From the NCBI RefSeq assembly GCF_009857915.1, contig NZ_WWCM01000010.1:62001-126000 (forward strand): a stretch of 64,000 nt of DNA, given 5' to 3'. Position numbers and translations under genes: made by a program. This document shows, piece after piece, positions 34,680 to 44,434 of this stretch. The notes under the pieces were generated by a model, which ran no database searches, was not told the origin of the DNA, and worked only from the letters and a program-made list of their open reading frames with translations. How positions within the stretch are numbered: position 1 is the stretch's first letter; each line of letters begins with the position of its first letter. The DNA comes from Duganella qianjiadongensis (lineage in GTDB: Bacteria > Pseudomonadota > Gammaproteobacteria > Burkholderiales > Burkholderiaceae_D).

Positions 34680-35609
34680 TTTGCCCAGCATGGCGGGCAG
34701 CATGTGATATACCTGTATGACGGCAGGCCCTATCAGGACCAGCATCAGCGTAGGAAAAATGCAGAAGATCAGCGGGAACAGCAGCTTGAGGGCGATCTTC
34801 GCGGCCGCTTCCTCCGCCACCACACTGCGCTTGGCACGCAGATTCTCCGCATGCACGCGCAAGGATTCGCCCATGCTAGTGCCGAAACGTTCCGACTGGA
34901 TCAGCATCGCCACCAGCGTATCCACATCTTCCACCCCGCTGCGCAAAGCCAGATTGCGCAAGGCTTTCTCCTTGCTGAAACCGGCACGCAGTTCCATCAG
35001 CACCAGCTGGAGTTCCTGCGCCAGCGCGGCACTCTTGATGTGGATTTCGCCTGCCACCTTGGCCAGCGCGCGTTCCAGACTCAGACCCGCTTCGACGCAG
35101 ACTGTCAGCAGATCCAGCGCATCGGGAAAATTCTCGAAGATGTCGCGGCAGCGGTAGGCCACACGCCGCGCCAGCAGCAGATTCGGCAGGTAGTAGCCGA
35201 GTGCGGCGCCCGCCAGCAGCAGCGGGAACAGGCCACGCGTCAGGTTCAGTTGCCATAGCGTGCCAGCCAGCAGCGCAAACAGGGCGGGCAACAGCAAGGC
35301 CAGCGCCGTTTTGGTAGCAAAGTACAGCGTAGGTGCCGAGGCGCCGCGCCAGCCGGCGTTCATGAAACGGGTGCGCAGCGGCGAACGCTCCCAGCCTTCA
35401 TCGGGCAGCGACAGGCGCGAGAGCGGCTGCGCCACCTGCGCCACTCGCTCCACCCACGCCGTTTCGCTCGGCTGCAGCGGCGCCTGCGACGCCAGCATGC
35501 CTAGCCGCTCGCGCAGCGAGGCCGAAGAAAGCAGCAGCAATGCCAGCAGGGCCACGCCCACCACCACCACGAACACAATCAGCAGAAACGCTATCTGGCC
35601 CGGTTCCAT
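34677..35609 (-). CDS. tadC: Tad pilus inner-membrane platform protein TadC
   Basis: 310 residues. Membrane helices near the N terminus (IAFLLIVFVVVVGVALLALL), two mid-protein and one at the C terminus (LLFPLIFCIFPTLMLVLIGP). The GspF-like T2SSF domain is seen at NFPDALDLLTVCVEAGLSLE and LVAMLIQSERFGTSMGESLR. ATG 35609 after GGAGG is the true start; the same frame is open far upstream inside tadB, which is chance. Last gene of the tad operon, 8 bases after tadB. Confidence 0.92.
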   Translation of the reverse strand: MEPGQIAFLLIVFVVVVGVALLALLLLSSASLRERLGMLASQAPLQPSETAWVERVAQVAQPLSRLSLPDEGWERSPLRTRFMNAGWRGASAPTLYFATKTALALLLPALFALLAGTLWQLNLTRGLFPLLLAGAALGYYLPNLLLARRVAYRCRDIFENFPDALDLLTVCVEAGLSLERALAKVAGEIHIKSAALAQELQLVLMELRAGFSKEKALRNLALRSGVEDVDTLVAMLIQSERFGTSMGESLRVHAENLRAKRSVVAEEAAAKIALKLLFPLIFCIFPTLMLVLIGPAVIQVYHMLPAMLGK

Positions 35610-35617
35610 GCAGCCTC

Positions 35618-36595
35618 CTACACGTGTATGCGGATCAGCTTGCGCATCCACACCACGCCAACTGCGGCCATGCCCAGCGCATACCACATCAGGCGTATGC
35701 CGACAGGGTCGGTCCACAGCACGCGGATGTAGGCGGGATTGGTGAGCACCATCAGCATCAGCACGCCCAGCGGCAGCAGACCCAGTATCCATGCCGACAT
35801 GCGCCCCTCGGCCGACATCACCCGCACCTGTGCCAGCAGGCGCAGGCGGGCGCGGATCAGGCGGCTGATATTGCCCAGCACCTCCGCCAGATTGCCGCCC
35901 GATTCGCGCTGTATCAGCACGGCGATGACCAGATAGCGCAAATCCGTCAGCGGCACACGTACCGCCATATTGTGCAAGGCCTCGTTCATCGGCACGCCGT
36001 AGTTGATTTCCTCGTAGGTGAATTTGAACTCGCCAGCGATAGGTTCCGGCATTTCCTCCCCCACCATCTGCATCACATTGGCAAACGAATGGCCGGCGCA
36101 CAGGGCGCGGGCGAAAAAATCCGCGGCTTCCGGCAGCTGCTGTTCCAGTCTGATCAGACGGGCCTGACGCCGGCGCCAGATCAGCAGCAGCGGCAAGCAG
36201 GGCAACACCAGCAAGGCGACAACCTGCAGCAGCCATGGCAAGTGCAGCAGCGGGAGCAGGCCAAGCGCAGCAAGCAGCAGAGCCAGCATACTGCCCAGCA
36301 CCTGCGCTACCGACCATGTCGCGCCAGCCTGCTGCAGCAGACGGTCAAGCAGGGCCAGGCTGCTGTAGCGGCGCAGCTGATGCTCCAGCCGTGCATGACG
36401 GCTGTAGCTGCGCTGCTTGAGTATGTCGATCCGCTCGCCCTGACGCTCGCTCTGCGCCGCCATCAGGCGCAAGCGCTTGGCGATGCGGCGCGCTGCACTG
36501 CCGTGAGCGGCCGACCACCAGATCCACAGCGCTTCCAGCAGCAGGATCAGGGCGGCGAACAACAGGACAAAAAAACCGGCCAGCCAGGGGTTCAT
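35618..36595 (-). CDS. tadB: Tad pilus inner-membrane platform protein TadB
   Basis: 325 residues. N-terminal helix (LAGFFVLLFAALILLLEALW), paired central helices (LGSMLALLLAALGLLPLL region) and a T2SSF domain (PEAADFFARALCAGHSFANV, LIQRESGGNLAEVLGNISRL). Partner of TadC in the membrane platform on which the TadA ATPase works. It starts 4 bases after the tadA stop. Confidence 0.92.
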   Translation of the reverse strand: MNPWLAGFFVLLFAALILLLEALWIWWSAAHGSAARRIAKRLRLMAAQSERQGERIDILKQRSYSRHARLEHQLRRYSSLALLDRLLQQAGATWSVAQVLGSMLALLLAALGLLPLLHLPWLLQVVALLVLPCLPLLLIWRRRQARLIRLEQQLPEAADFFARALCAGHSFANVMQMVGEEMPEPIAGEFKFTYEEINYGVPMNEALHNMAVRVPLTDLRYLVIAVLIQRESGGNLAEVLGNISRLIRARLRLLAQVRVMSAEGRMSAWILGLLPLGVLMLMVLTNPAYIRVLWTDPVGIRLMWYALGMAAVGVVWMRKLIRIHV

Positions 36596-36599
36596 GGCG

Positions 36600-37946
36600 C
36601 TACTCGAAAATGCGGTCGGGATCGAATACGCTATCGGCCACCGCCGCGCCGAACATGCGCAGCCGCTCCGTAAAGCGGGGCCGCACGCCAGTGGCGGAGA
36701 AACGTCCCTGCACTTTGCCTTCCGCCGTTACCCCGCGCTGCTCGTAGCGGAAGATCTCGTGCATGGCGATCACATCGCCCTCCATGCCGGTGATCTCCTG
36801 CAGGCTGACCAGCTTGCGCGTGCCATCCGTCAGGCGCGATACCTGCATCACCACCGTGATCGCGGAGCAGATCTGCTGGCGGATCGCGCGCGGCGTCAGG
36901 TTCAGCCCCGTCATGCCCACCATATTCTCCAGCCGCGCCAGCGCGTCGCGCGGGGTGTTGGAGTGGATGGTGGCGAGCGATCCTTCGTGCCCCGTATTCA
37001 TGGCCTGCAGCATATCGAGCGCTTCCGGCCCGCGCACTTCGCCCAGGATGATGCGGTCCGGCCGCATCCGCAGGGCATTGCGCACCAGCGAGCGCTGATT
37101 GACTTCGCCCTTGCCTTCGATATTCGGCGGACGCGTCTCCAGCCTCACCACGTGAGGCTGGCGCATCTGCAGTTCCGCTGCATCTTCTATCGTCACGATG
37201 CGCTCTGCTGCCGGAATAAAGCCGGACAGCACGTTGAGCATGGTGGTCTTGCCGCTACCCGTGCCGCCGGAAATCAGGATGTTCACTTTGGCCTGCCCCA
37301 GCGCCTGCAGCACTTCCATCATCGGTGGCGTGAGGCTGCGGTAATCGAGCATGTTCTGCACCGTCAGCGGCTGGACGGCAAAGCGCCGGATCGACAGTAT
37401 CGGCCCGTCGATCGCCAGCGGCGGAATGATGGCGTTCACGCGCGAACCATCGGGCAGCCGCGCATCCACCATGGGGCTCGATTCGTCCACCCGCCGCCCT
37501 ACCCGCGAAACGATTTTTTCGATGATCTTCATCAGGTGGGCGTTATCGTTGAAGCTCACCTCGGTCAGCTCCAGCCGGCCGGCGCGCTCCACATACACCT
37601 TGCTACAGGTGTTGACCAGTATGTCCGACACGCCGGGATCGGCCAGCAAGGGTTCCAGCGGCCCAAAGCCCAGCATCTCGTGCTGGATGTCGAGCACCAG
37701 ACTATGGCGCTCATGCTGGTTCAACACGATGCGTTCGTCCTCGATGATGCGCTGGACCAGCAGCGCCAGCTCGTGCTTGAACTGCTCGGGCGTCAGCCGC
37801 TTGAGCCGCTCCAGATCGATGCGGTCCAGTATGGTCTGGTGCATACTCTTCTTCAGTTCCTGATACGCTGCCGCGGCCAGTGCCGGCGCATCCGCTGCCG
37901 GCAAGCGTGCGTCGTCGGTCAGGCTCAGGCGTTCGCGCAAGCTCAT
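36600..37946 (-). CDS. tadA: Tad pilus assembly ATPase TadA/CpaF
   Basis: Hexameric secretion ATPase driving Flp pilus extension and retraction. 448 residues: Walker [14 protein letters not shown] (near 230), Asp box around EDAAELQM, Walker [20 protein letters not shown], and His box [22 protein letters not shown] 37946 follows GGAGG. Confidence 0.95.
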   Translation of the reverse strand: MSLRERLSLTDDARLPAADAPALAAAAYQELKKSMHQTILDRIDLERLKRLTPEQFKHELALLVQRIIEDERIVLNQHERHSLVLDIQHEMLGFGPLEPLLADPGVSDILVNTCSKVYVERAGRLELTEVSFNDNAHLMKIIEKIVSRVGRRVDESSPMVDARLPDGSRVNAIIPPLAIDGPILSIRRFAVQPLTVQNMLDYRSLTPPMMEVLQALGQAKVNILISGGTGSGKTTMLNVLSGFIPAAERIVTIEDAAELQMRQPHVVRLETRPPNIEGKGEVNQRSLVRNALRMRPDRIILGEVRGPEALDMLQAMNTGHEGSLATIHSNTPRDALARLENMVGMTGLNLTPRAIRQQICSAITVVMQVSRLTDGTRKLVSLQEITGMEGDVIAMHEIFRYEQRGVTAEGKVQGRFSATGVRPRFTERLRMFGAAVADSVFDPDRIFE

Positions 37947-37987
37947 GCTTCCTCCGTGATGGTGACAAATCAATGGCTGGTGGATGT

Positions 37988-39160
37988 TTATTCCGCTTCG
38001 TGGCGGCCAAACAGACGGTCAAACAGGCCTTTGCTTTCCGGCGCGCGGCGGGCGGTCACCAGCTCGACCAGTTCGCCCAGACTGCGCGCCACGGTGCTGC
38101 TGCGCGAAAGCTGCAGTACCGGTATGCCCTGATTGACCGAATCGGTCGCGGACAGATAGTCATTGGGCACCGTGTGCATGACGTCGGCGCCCAGCGCCTG
38201 CTCCAGATCGGCCAGACGCAGCTTGCCGCCCTTCTCGTAACGGTTGACGATCAGCCGTATGCGGTCGGCGGCATAGCCCAGCGAACGGAAAATATCGAGC
38301 AGACGGCGGCCATCGCGGATATCGGGCAGCGCCAGCTGCAGCACCGGATGGATGGCGTCAGCCTGATCCAGCGCGCGCAGCGATATCGCATCGATCTGGC
38401 GTCCCACGTCAAGCACGATGTAGTCGTAATGCTGGCGTGCCACGCGCAGGATGGTATCCATATGTTCGGGCTTCATATCCACCGCGTGCTGGGGATCGTC
38501 GGCGGCGGCCAGCACGCCGAAGTTGGAGGCCACATGCACCAGACAGGATTCCAGAAACGCACCGTCCATGCGGCTGATCTGGGCGCAGATATCGGACAGC
38601 GTCATGGCCGGCTTCTGGTCCGAGACATACAGTGTGGCATCGCCGAACTGGCCGTGCAGGTCGATCAGCAGGACCTTCTTGTCCGCCAGAGCAGCCAGCG
38701 CGTAGGCAAAATTGGTCGATAAAAAAGTCGCCCCGCTACCGCCCTTGCAGGAAATGAAGGCCAGTACTTTGCCGTTGCGCAGCTGGCCGCGCCCCGCTGC
38801 CAGCTCGATGCGTCCTAGCGCTTCGTGAAACGCGCTATGCACCAGCGGCAGCTGCAGCACTTCGCGGATACCGGCGCGCATGGCACGGATCAGCAGTTCC
38901 TGCGGCGGCTCGCGCGTGAGCAGCAGAAAACTGGTCGCCGGATACAGCTTGCACAGACGCTCGATCAGCTCTGCTTCGCCCGCTGTCACCTCGCTGGCAT
39001 CGACGATGGCCAGCTCCGGCAGCTCGTCCAGCGGCCGCTCCACCGCTTCACGCAGGCCGGTCCGGGTTGCCACCAGTTGCAGGCCCGGCATGCGCGCCGC
39101 TCCTTGCGCGGCAATTTCTGCATGCAGCAGACTATCTGCGCTGACCATCAGTGCTTTCAT
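37988..39160 (-). CDS. tadZ: Tad pilus localisation ATPase TadZ/CpaE
   Basis: 390 residues: N-terminal receiver-like domain (1-115) lacking an obvious phospho-acceptor context, then a MinD/ParA-type ATPase domain with deviant Walker [17 protein letters not shown] and switch segment [15 protein letters not shown]. CpaE proteins place the pilus machine at the cell pole. ATG 39160 is preferred since GAGGA lies at the right distance; an ATG two codons earlier abuts it. Confidence 0.9.
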   Translation of the reverse strand: MKALMVSADSLLHAEIAAQGAARMPGLQLVATRTGLREAVERPLDELPELAIVDASEVTAGEAELIERLCKLYPATSFLLLTREPPQELLIRAMRAGIREVLQLPLVHSAFHEALGRIELAAGRGQLRNGKVLAFISCKGGSGATFLSTNFAYALAALADKKVLLIDLHGQFGDATLYVSDQKPAMTLSDICAQISRMDGAFLESCLVHVASNFGVLAAADDPQHAVDMKPEHMDTILRVARQHYDYIVLDVGRQIDAISLRALDQADAIHPVLQLALPDIRDGRRLLDIFRSLGYAADRIRLIVNRYEKGGKLRLADLEQALGADVMHTVPNDYLSATDSVNQGIPVLQLSRSSTVARSLGELVELVTARRAPESKGLFDRLFGRHEAE

Positions 39161-39169
39161 CGCCATTCC

Positions 39170-39448
39170 TCACTTAGTGCTTGCGCTCTGTCCTGCGTCG
39201 GATCGGGCCGTGTCGCCCGCTGCCTGCTGATAGTGCTGATAGGCTGCCCTGGCCTTGTGCCCATCCATGCCCGCTACGTCAGCATTATTCACAGGCCCCG
39301 TCTGCAGCACCTGCGATGCCAGCGTTGCGCGCGCACGCATGCCGAAGTGCCGATCCCATTCCGGTGTGCTGGACGCCGGCAGCACGCTACAGCCACAAGT
39401 CAGGACCGCCAGTAAAGGCACAGCGAAAGACAGAGTACGTGTGTACAT
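39170..39448 (-). CDS. Small Tad-locus lipoprotein
   Basis: 92 residues with signal and lipobox-like VLTCGC, then a short mature part (PEWDRHFGMRARATLASQ, NNADVAGMDGHKARAAYQHY). The position between secretin and tadZ matches CpaD/pilus lipoprotein genes, but it is much shorter than CpaD. Probably outer-membrane and secretin associated. Confidence 0.7.
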   Translation of the reverse strand: MYTRTLSFAVPLLAVLTCGCSVLPASSTPEWDRHFGMRARATLASQVLQTGPVNNADVAGMDGHKARAAYQHYQQAAGDTARSDAGQSASTK

Positions 39449-39461
39449 GACAGGGATCCAT

Positions 39462-40904
39462 TCAGCGGGTTGGTCCGGCGGGCGCCGTTACAGGTGCTGG
39501 TTCTTGCGCCGCCTCTTGCGCCGGCTCTTGCCCCACTTCCAGCTTGCCCTGCAGGTAGCGGCGTGCACGGTCCGCAGCTTGCAGGCCGTCCGTAGGCAGG
39601 GCATAGCTGGCCGGCAGCGGTTTTACCAGATGCGGCGTCACTACAAATAGCAGTTCGGTGCGGTCCTGCTGAAAGTCGGTACTGCGGAACAGCGCCCCCA
39701 GTACCGGCAGTTCGCCCAGTAGCGGCAAGCCGCGCACGCCGCTGCTCTGGCTATCGCGTATCAGGCCACCTATGGCAAAGCTCTGGCCATCATAGAGTTC
39801 TACCGTAGTAGCAGCGCGGCGCGTGGTAATCAGCGGCAGCAGCGCATTGCCGCTGATGCCATTGGCCGATATGCCTATGCCATCACGCGAAAGCTCCGAC
39901 ACTTCCGGTGCCACGCGCAGATTGATGCGCCCGCCGGACAGCACAGTGGGAGTAAAGCGCAGGCCCACACCGAATTCCTTCTCTTCCAGCGTCACCTTGT
40001 TATTGTCCTGCCCCACGGGGATGTAGATTTTTCCGCCTGCGAGAAAGCTGCCTTCCTGCCCGCTCAGCGCCATCACTGTCGGCTCGGCCAGTATGCGCAC
40101 CAGACCATCCTGCTTTTCCGCTGCCAGCGTCACATGGTCACCCGCCGCACTGCCGATACGCAGCAAACTGCGCAATGTCCCGCTCACAAAACTGGAGCTC
40201 AGGGCCGAGCTCCAGCTGCCGCCACCAAACGATAGCGTGCTGCCTGCCTCCAGCTTGTCCAGCAGCGACTTGGAAACCTCGGCGATTTTCACTTCCAGCA
40301 TGACCTGCTGCGGTGCGCGCACCGCCAGCAGATTGATGATGGCTGCGCCTGACGCTGCCTGGCCTGCGGCTGACGGTGACGCCGATGCAGCCGCCCTGCT
40401 GCCATCCGCTGCGGGCGGCTGACGCCGCACGAAAGCAGTCGCCACTTCCAGCACGCGCTCCACGCTGGGCGCATCGTCCACCGTACCGCTCAGCACCAGC
40501 GTATCGCCTGCCGCACTGACCCGCACATCCTTCTGCTCCGGCAGCAGCGTGGCCAGCGCATTCTGCACGGCTCCGGCATCGCGCCCCACCACCACCTCGA
40601 TCAGCGCGCACATGCCGCTGGGGCCCTGCACTATCATATTGCTGCTGCCTATCTCCATGCCCAGCAGGTACAGCGCATCGGGCGCCACCAGCATTGCCCG
40701 CAGCACGGACGGATTACCGACGCTGCGCGCTTCCACCGCTTCCGGCATCTGCATCAGCTTGGCCTTGCCTAGCGCCAGATTCAGGCTGACCGGTGCGGCC
40801 GTCTGGCCATTGCAGCGCAAGCGCGGACTGGCCTTGGCCGCCGCACAGGCCCGCCCTGCGCTGGTAGCCATCACCAGCAAGGCAATACAAGCGAGCATTT
40901 TCAT
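39462..40904 (-). CDS. cpaC: Tad pilus secretin RcpA/CpaC
   Basis: Outer-membrane channel for the Flp pilus. 480 residues: signal peptide, N-terminal pilus-formation domain (LNLALGKAKLMQMPEAVEAR), BON-like part (VRVSAAGDTLVLSGTVDDAP) and secretin C domain (VMLEVKIAEVSKSLLDKLEA, EFGVGLRFTPTVLSGGRINL, VPVGQ-type strands, ending LPLLGELPVLGALFRSTDFQ). A Pro/Glu/Ala-rich tail (EPAQEAAQEPAP) follows. 7 bases after cpaB. Confidence 0.94.
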   Translation of the reverse strand: MKMLACIALLVMATSAGRACAAAKASPRLRCNGQTAAPVSLNLALGKAKLMQMPEAVEARSVGNPSVLRAMLVAPDALYLLGMEIGSSNMIVQGPSGMCALIEVVVGRDAGAVQNALATLLPEQKDVRVSAAGDTLVLSGTVDDAPSVERVLEVATAFVRRQPPAADGSRAAASASPSAAGQAASGAAIINLLAVRAPQQVMLEVKIAEVSKSLLDKLEAGSTLSFGGGSWSSALSSSFVSGTLRSLLRIGSAAGDHVTLAAEKQDGLVRILAEPTVMALSGQEGSFLAGGKIYIPVGQDNNKVTLEEKEFGVGLRFTPTVLSGGRINLRVAPEVSELSRDGIGISANGISGNALLPLITTRRAATTVELYDGQSFAIGGLIRDSQSSGVRGLPLLGELPVLGALFRSTDFQQDRTELLFVVTPHLVKPLPASYALPTDGLQAADRARRYLQGKLEVGQEPAQEAAQEPAPVTAPAGPTR

Positions 40905-40911
40905 GACGTCC

Positions 40912-41730
40912 TCACAGACATTCCTCCACCCGCTCGGTCCCCTCGATCACGCCTATGCAATGGCGCGCGCGCGCGCCAGCCTGTACCGGCGCACGGGCAG
41001 GTCTGGGCGCTTCGACCGGCACAGGCGGCGCTTCGATGTGCAGCAGAGTATTGCGGGTCGCTCCCGTGGTCACGCCCGGCAATGGATCGATCTGGTTACG
41101 CAGCACCAGCGACAGCGTCCCCACGCTGCGCGCCAGATCGATGCTCTCGGCCTGCGCCGGCGTCACTTCCAGCGTCACTGCATTGACTACTTTGGGCCGG
41201 GTTTCATCGCGCCCCACTTCCTGCGCCACCGCCAGCACCAGTATGCGTTCCAGCACGATGCGCGAGATGGCATGCTCGCCACCGCCGGGCGAAGCCTGCA
41301 CGTTGACCAGTATGTCGACGAAATTGCCCGGCAAGGCAAAGCCGGCCACCCCCACCACATCATTGACGCGCACCGTGATGGCCCGCTTGCCTTCGGCGAT
41401 CAGCGCCGACAGGCCACCTAGCGTGCCGGCTGGCGCCAGCTTGGCTTCGCTCAGCGGTTCGTCGCGCAGCACACTGCTGCGCAAAACCCGTCCCACCAGC
41501 CGCGCGCTGTCATGTACGGCACCGCGCGGCATGCTCTCCGCCGGCCAGTCCAGCGCCTTCAGCATTTCCGGCGTCAGGCGCTGGCCCAGACTGATATCGC
41601 TGGCCGCCACGATGATGCGCTTCGCCGCCGCCGGCGCGGGCCGCAGCAGCCAGCGCGCCGCCAGCGCCACTGCGGCCAGCCCTAACAGCAGGGCCAGCGC
41701 CAGCATGATCAATGCGCGGCGCTGGTTCAT
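40912..41730 (-). CDS. cpaB: Flp pilus assembly protein CpaB/RcpC
   Basis: 272 residues: N-terminal membrane helix (LIMLALALLLGLAAVALAAR), SAF domain (IIVAASDISLGQRLTPEMLK) and RcpC/CpaB domain (ITVRVNDVVGVAGFALPGNF). Periplasmic partner of the secretin. The ATG overlaps the end of the upstream AAA+ gene by four bases, so the two are coupled. Confidence 0.92.
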   Translation of the reverse strand: MNQRRALIMLALALLLGLAAVALAARWLLRPAPAAAKRIIVAASDISLGQRLTPEMLKALDWPAESMPRGAVHDSARLVGRVLRSSVLRDEPLSEAKLAPAGTLGGLSALIAEGKRAITVRVNDVVGVAGFALPGNFVDILVNVQASPGGGEHAISRIVLERILVLAVAQEVGRDETRPKVVNAVTLEVTPAQAESIDLARSVGTLSLVLRNQIDPLPGVTTGATRNTLLHIEAPPVPVEAPRPARAPVQAGARARHCIGVIEGTERVEECL

Positions 41731-43094
41731 ATGCGGCGCTGTCCATCGTGCTGCGGCTGCATGGCTGTAGCACCATCGGTTCCCGCCGCGAACATGCTGG
41801 TCCAGGCCTGATCGAGCGTGGCCACTGTTGCCCGCGCCGGCTCGCCCATGAATCCGGCAAAGTCGCGGATACGGCCGACAATTTCTGCGGGATAGCAGGC
41901 CAGCAAGGGCAGGCCGCTGCCGCCATGCAGCTGCTCGATCAGGTAGCGCATGGCTGCATCGTCGAACACCACGCCGCTACTTACGCAGCGGTGGCGGAAC
42001 AGCGTGCGGTAGCTGGCTGCATCGAGTGCGTCGATGCCGATCTTGTAGCTGATGCGGCGCAGTGCCGCAGCATCGAACAGGCTATCCGGCTGCATGCTGG
42101 TGACAAACACCAGCTGCAGGCGGCAAACCACACTGACGGCACTGGCCACGCCCACCGTGACGCTGCTGCGCCCCAGCTCCTGCGCCAGCGTCAGACGGTT
42201 CAGCAGATCGGCGGCCGGCATGCGCTGGCGGCCCAGATCATCGACGATCAGCAAACCATTGTTGGCCTGCAGCTGTGGCGGTGCGCGGTAGCAGCCGGCC
42301 TGCACATCGGATTGCAGCTCCAGCTGCGCGCTGCTCAGCTCTGCATCGAGCGCCACCACCGGACGCTGGCACAATATCCAGCGCGGGTCACAGCTGCGCC
42401 GCTCGCCAAGCTGGCGTAGCTGATACGGCTGGGGCGCCCGGTGCAGCATGGCGTCATATACCTGCACGATATCGCTGCCGATCAGCAGCGCGTGGGGCAC
42501 GGCCACGATGCCCTGCAACAGGCTGCCGAGGCGGCGTGCCAGTGTCGATTTGCCGCTGCCGGAAGGCCCGTGCAGCAGTAGCGTACGCCCCGCATACAGG
42601 GCAGCTCCCAGCATGCGCTGCTGGGCGGCAGCAAGAAACACATCACCGAGTTCACCGGCCAGATCCTCGGCAGTCAGCGCCAGCATCTGTCCGGCCTGAC
42701 GCTCCACCAGTGCAGCGTAGGCGGCCAGCGTTACGGGCGCCGGCCCCGTGTAGGCGCAGCGCTCCAGCCACGAGGTGGCGCGCTGGCGTCCTGTCGCCGT
42801 CAGCTGGTACTGCACATCGAGATCGGAATCGCCGCGCCAGGCTACTTCCAGCACGTGTTCGGCGACCAGCAGCTCCAGCACTTCGCGCAATACGTTGAGC
42901 GACAGATGCAGCCGGGAGGTCAGCGCTGACAGCGGAGTCTTACCGGACAGCAGTATTGCCTTGGCGATCAGCTCGGCAATCAGCGGTACCGGCAGGCCCG
43001 TTTCGCGCACGGAACGGGGCACTGGCGGCCATAGCTCGGCCTGCGCAGCAGCGGGCCCGGTTTCAGTCGCAGCAGACGTCGCCAGCGCAGTCAT
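41727..43094 (-). CDS. AAA+ ATPase with N-terminal winged helix, in the tad operon
   Basis: 455 residues, not one of the standard Tad proteins. N-terminal winged-helix-like region (about 25-115: AELIAKAILLSGKTPLSALT, LREVLELLVAEHVLEVAWRG), then an ATPase domain with Walker A LLHGPSGSGKSTLARRL and Walker B GLLIVDDLGRQRMPAADLL, a sensor-like LQLVFVTSMQPDSLFD, and a C-terminal lid (HGGSGLPLLACYPAEIVGRI). It overlaps cpaB by four bases and follows the prepilin peptidase. It may remodel a pilus component or regulate expression; unknown. Confidence 0.8.
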   Translation of the reverse strand: MTALATSAATETGPAAAQAELWPPVPRSVRETGLPVPLIAELIAKAILLSGKTPLSALTSRLHLSLNVLREVLELLVAEHVLEVAWRGDSDLDVQYQLTATGRQRATSWLERCAYTGPAPVTLAAYAALVERQAGQMLALTAEDLAGELGDVFLAAAQQRMLGAALYAGRTLLLHGPSGSGKSTLARRLGSLLQGIVAVPHALLIGSDIVQVYDAMLHRAPQPYQLRQLGERRSCDPRWILCQRPVVALDAELSSAQLELQSDVQAGCYRAPPQLQANNGLLIVDDLGRQRMPAADLLNRLTLAQELGRSSVTVGVASAVSVVCRLQLVFVTSMQPDSLFDAAALRRISYKIGIDALDAASYRTLFRHRCVSSGVVFDDAAMRYLIEQLHGGSGLPLLACYPAEIVGRIRDFAGFMGEPARATVATLDQAWTSMFAAGTDGATAMQPQHDGQRRI

Positions 43095-43174
43095 GGTGCA
43101 CTCCCCTTGTGATCAGGAAACTTAGTCTAGCGAGCCCTGCTCCGCAGACATTGACGCGGAACAAGCCCGAACGC

Positions 43175-43705
43175 CTAGCGCGATGCCAGCAGCACCGTGG
43201 TGACGGTGGCCAGCGCAATGGCCAGGCCATACGGTATGCCGCCCGCGCTGGCGCTAGCCGGCAGCGGCACGGCCTGCATGGGCAGCCCCAGACAGCGCCA
43301 CCACAGCGGTGCACACAGCGTGCGCAGATTGCGCCAGGCCTGACGCCACCGGCCCGAACACAGCAGCATCACCAGCGCCAGCAAGCCGCCAAACAGGGTG
43401 GCCAGCGCCGCCACCTGCACGGCAGCCAGCGGTCCCAGAAACGCCCCCACCATGGCCAGCAGCTTTACATCGCCGGCGGCCATGCCGCGCAGCAGATACA
43501 GAGGAAGAAAAAGAAAAAGGCCGGTGACAGCACCGGCCAGCCACTGATGCGTGAGCGCGCCCTGCGGTCCGGCCAGACTGTGCAGGATCAGCGCCAGCAG
43601 CAGGCCACTCAGTATCAGTACATTGGGAATTTTGCGCAGCGTCAAATCCGTCAGCGCCGCTTGCGCCACCAGACAGACCAGTATCATTTCTATGGCAGTG
43701 AGCAT
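43175..43705 (-). CDS. cpaA: Prepilin peptidase (TadV/CpaA)
   Basis: Membrane aspartic protease that removes the Flp pilin leader. 176 residues with about six helices. The active-site Asps are in AALTDLTLRKIPN and in GMAAGDVKLLAMVGAFLG (GxGD-type GD). No N-methylase domain, as for Tad peptidases. ATG 43705 after GAAGGAGAA is chosen over an upstream in-frame ATG. Confidence 0.92.
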   Translation of the reverse strand: MLTAIEMILVCLVAQAALTDLTLRKIPNVLILSGLLLALILHSLAGPQGALTHQWLAGAVTGLFLFLPLYLLRGMAAGDVKLLAMVGAFLGPLAAVQVAALATLFGGLLALVMLLCSGRWRQAWRNLRTLCAPLWWRCLGLPMQAVPLPASASAGGIPYGLAIALATVTTVLLASR

Positions 43706-43781
43706 GATCAATTCTCCTTCGCTGACTCTCCGGCGCGGCTGCCGCCGGAGAGTGCCCTGCACGATGACGGTGTGGTCCGCT

Positions 43782-43970
43782 TCAGGTATGGATGCGGCTG
43801 GCCATATCGGTGAAGGCGGCGTTCAGGGCCGGCGTCAGCACCCCGAACGCGGCCACCACCGCGCCTACCATGACGGCGGCGATCAGACCGTATTCGATGG
43901 CGGTAATGCCGTCATCATCGTGGGCAAAAGCTGTTACTGCCTTATGTGCTGCTTGGATCAGTGCGTGCAT
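43782..43970 (-). CDS. flp: Flp-type pilin
   Basis: 62-residue major pilin subunit. Short leader ending DDDG21, then ITAIEYGLIAAVMVGAVVAA with Glu at +5 and Tyr at +6, the Flp motif cut by the adjacent prepilin peptidase. GGGAG precedes the ATG. First gene of the tad operon; a single pilin gene is present. Confidence 0.94.
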   Translation of the reverse strand: MHALIQAAHKAVTAFAHDDDGITAIEYGLIAAVMVGAVVAAFGVLTPALNAAFTDMASRIHT

Positions 43971-44434
43971 GATGTGCTCCCGTGTAGTGTCAACGAAATA
44001 CCCTGTTGCAGCAGGCCCGCGGTGCGGTGTTTCCCGTTTGCTGCAGCATTGGAGTCACTATACAAAAGCTGCCGCACGGCAAGTTGACGTGACGCAAGTT
44101 TTCCACATGGAATCATTTGTCAGGACTGATGAAATATATTCAGCTATGCCCCCGAACAGTGCTGGCTTATGTCAAACTGCACCCTAGCCTGCATGGTTAT
44201 GCTGCTGAGCAGTAGAGTTGTCGGAAAAAAGTTGCACTCGTCTGTAAGAGAAGTTTTTTTTCACACACATGAATTGCTTTGATTACAAAAAGCTATTATC
44301 CTGCCTAGCTGTTCTTTGGAAAGGCTCCCCGTTGCTGCTTCACTGTGCGCCTGACTATCAAAGATATGGACTTGATAGGCGCGAAGCTAGCCTGGCTCAA
44401 CACAAGGTTGTGTGATTACTCTCCAAAGAAGAAG
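43971..44434. promoter_or_regulatory. Regulatory region between flp and the diguanylate cyclase
   Basis: No gene is supported here. For flp (minus strand) a TATAGT -10-like box is at 44062-44057, with only a weak TTGCCG upstream. GCAAGTT is repeated at 44079-44085 and 44094-44100. The right part (44220-44300) is AT-rich and should hold the promoter of the cyclase gene, but no clear hexamer pair is seen. Confidence 0.35.

Noticed and set aside
35610..36317. 236-codon extension of tadC into tadB
   Set aside because: The frame stays open by chance; ATG 35609 with GGAGG gives the family length, and tadB occupies the region.
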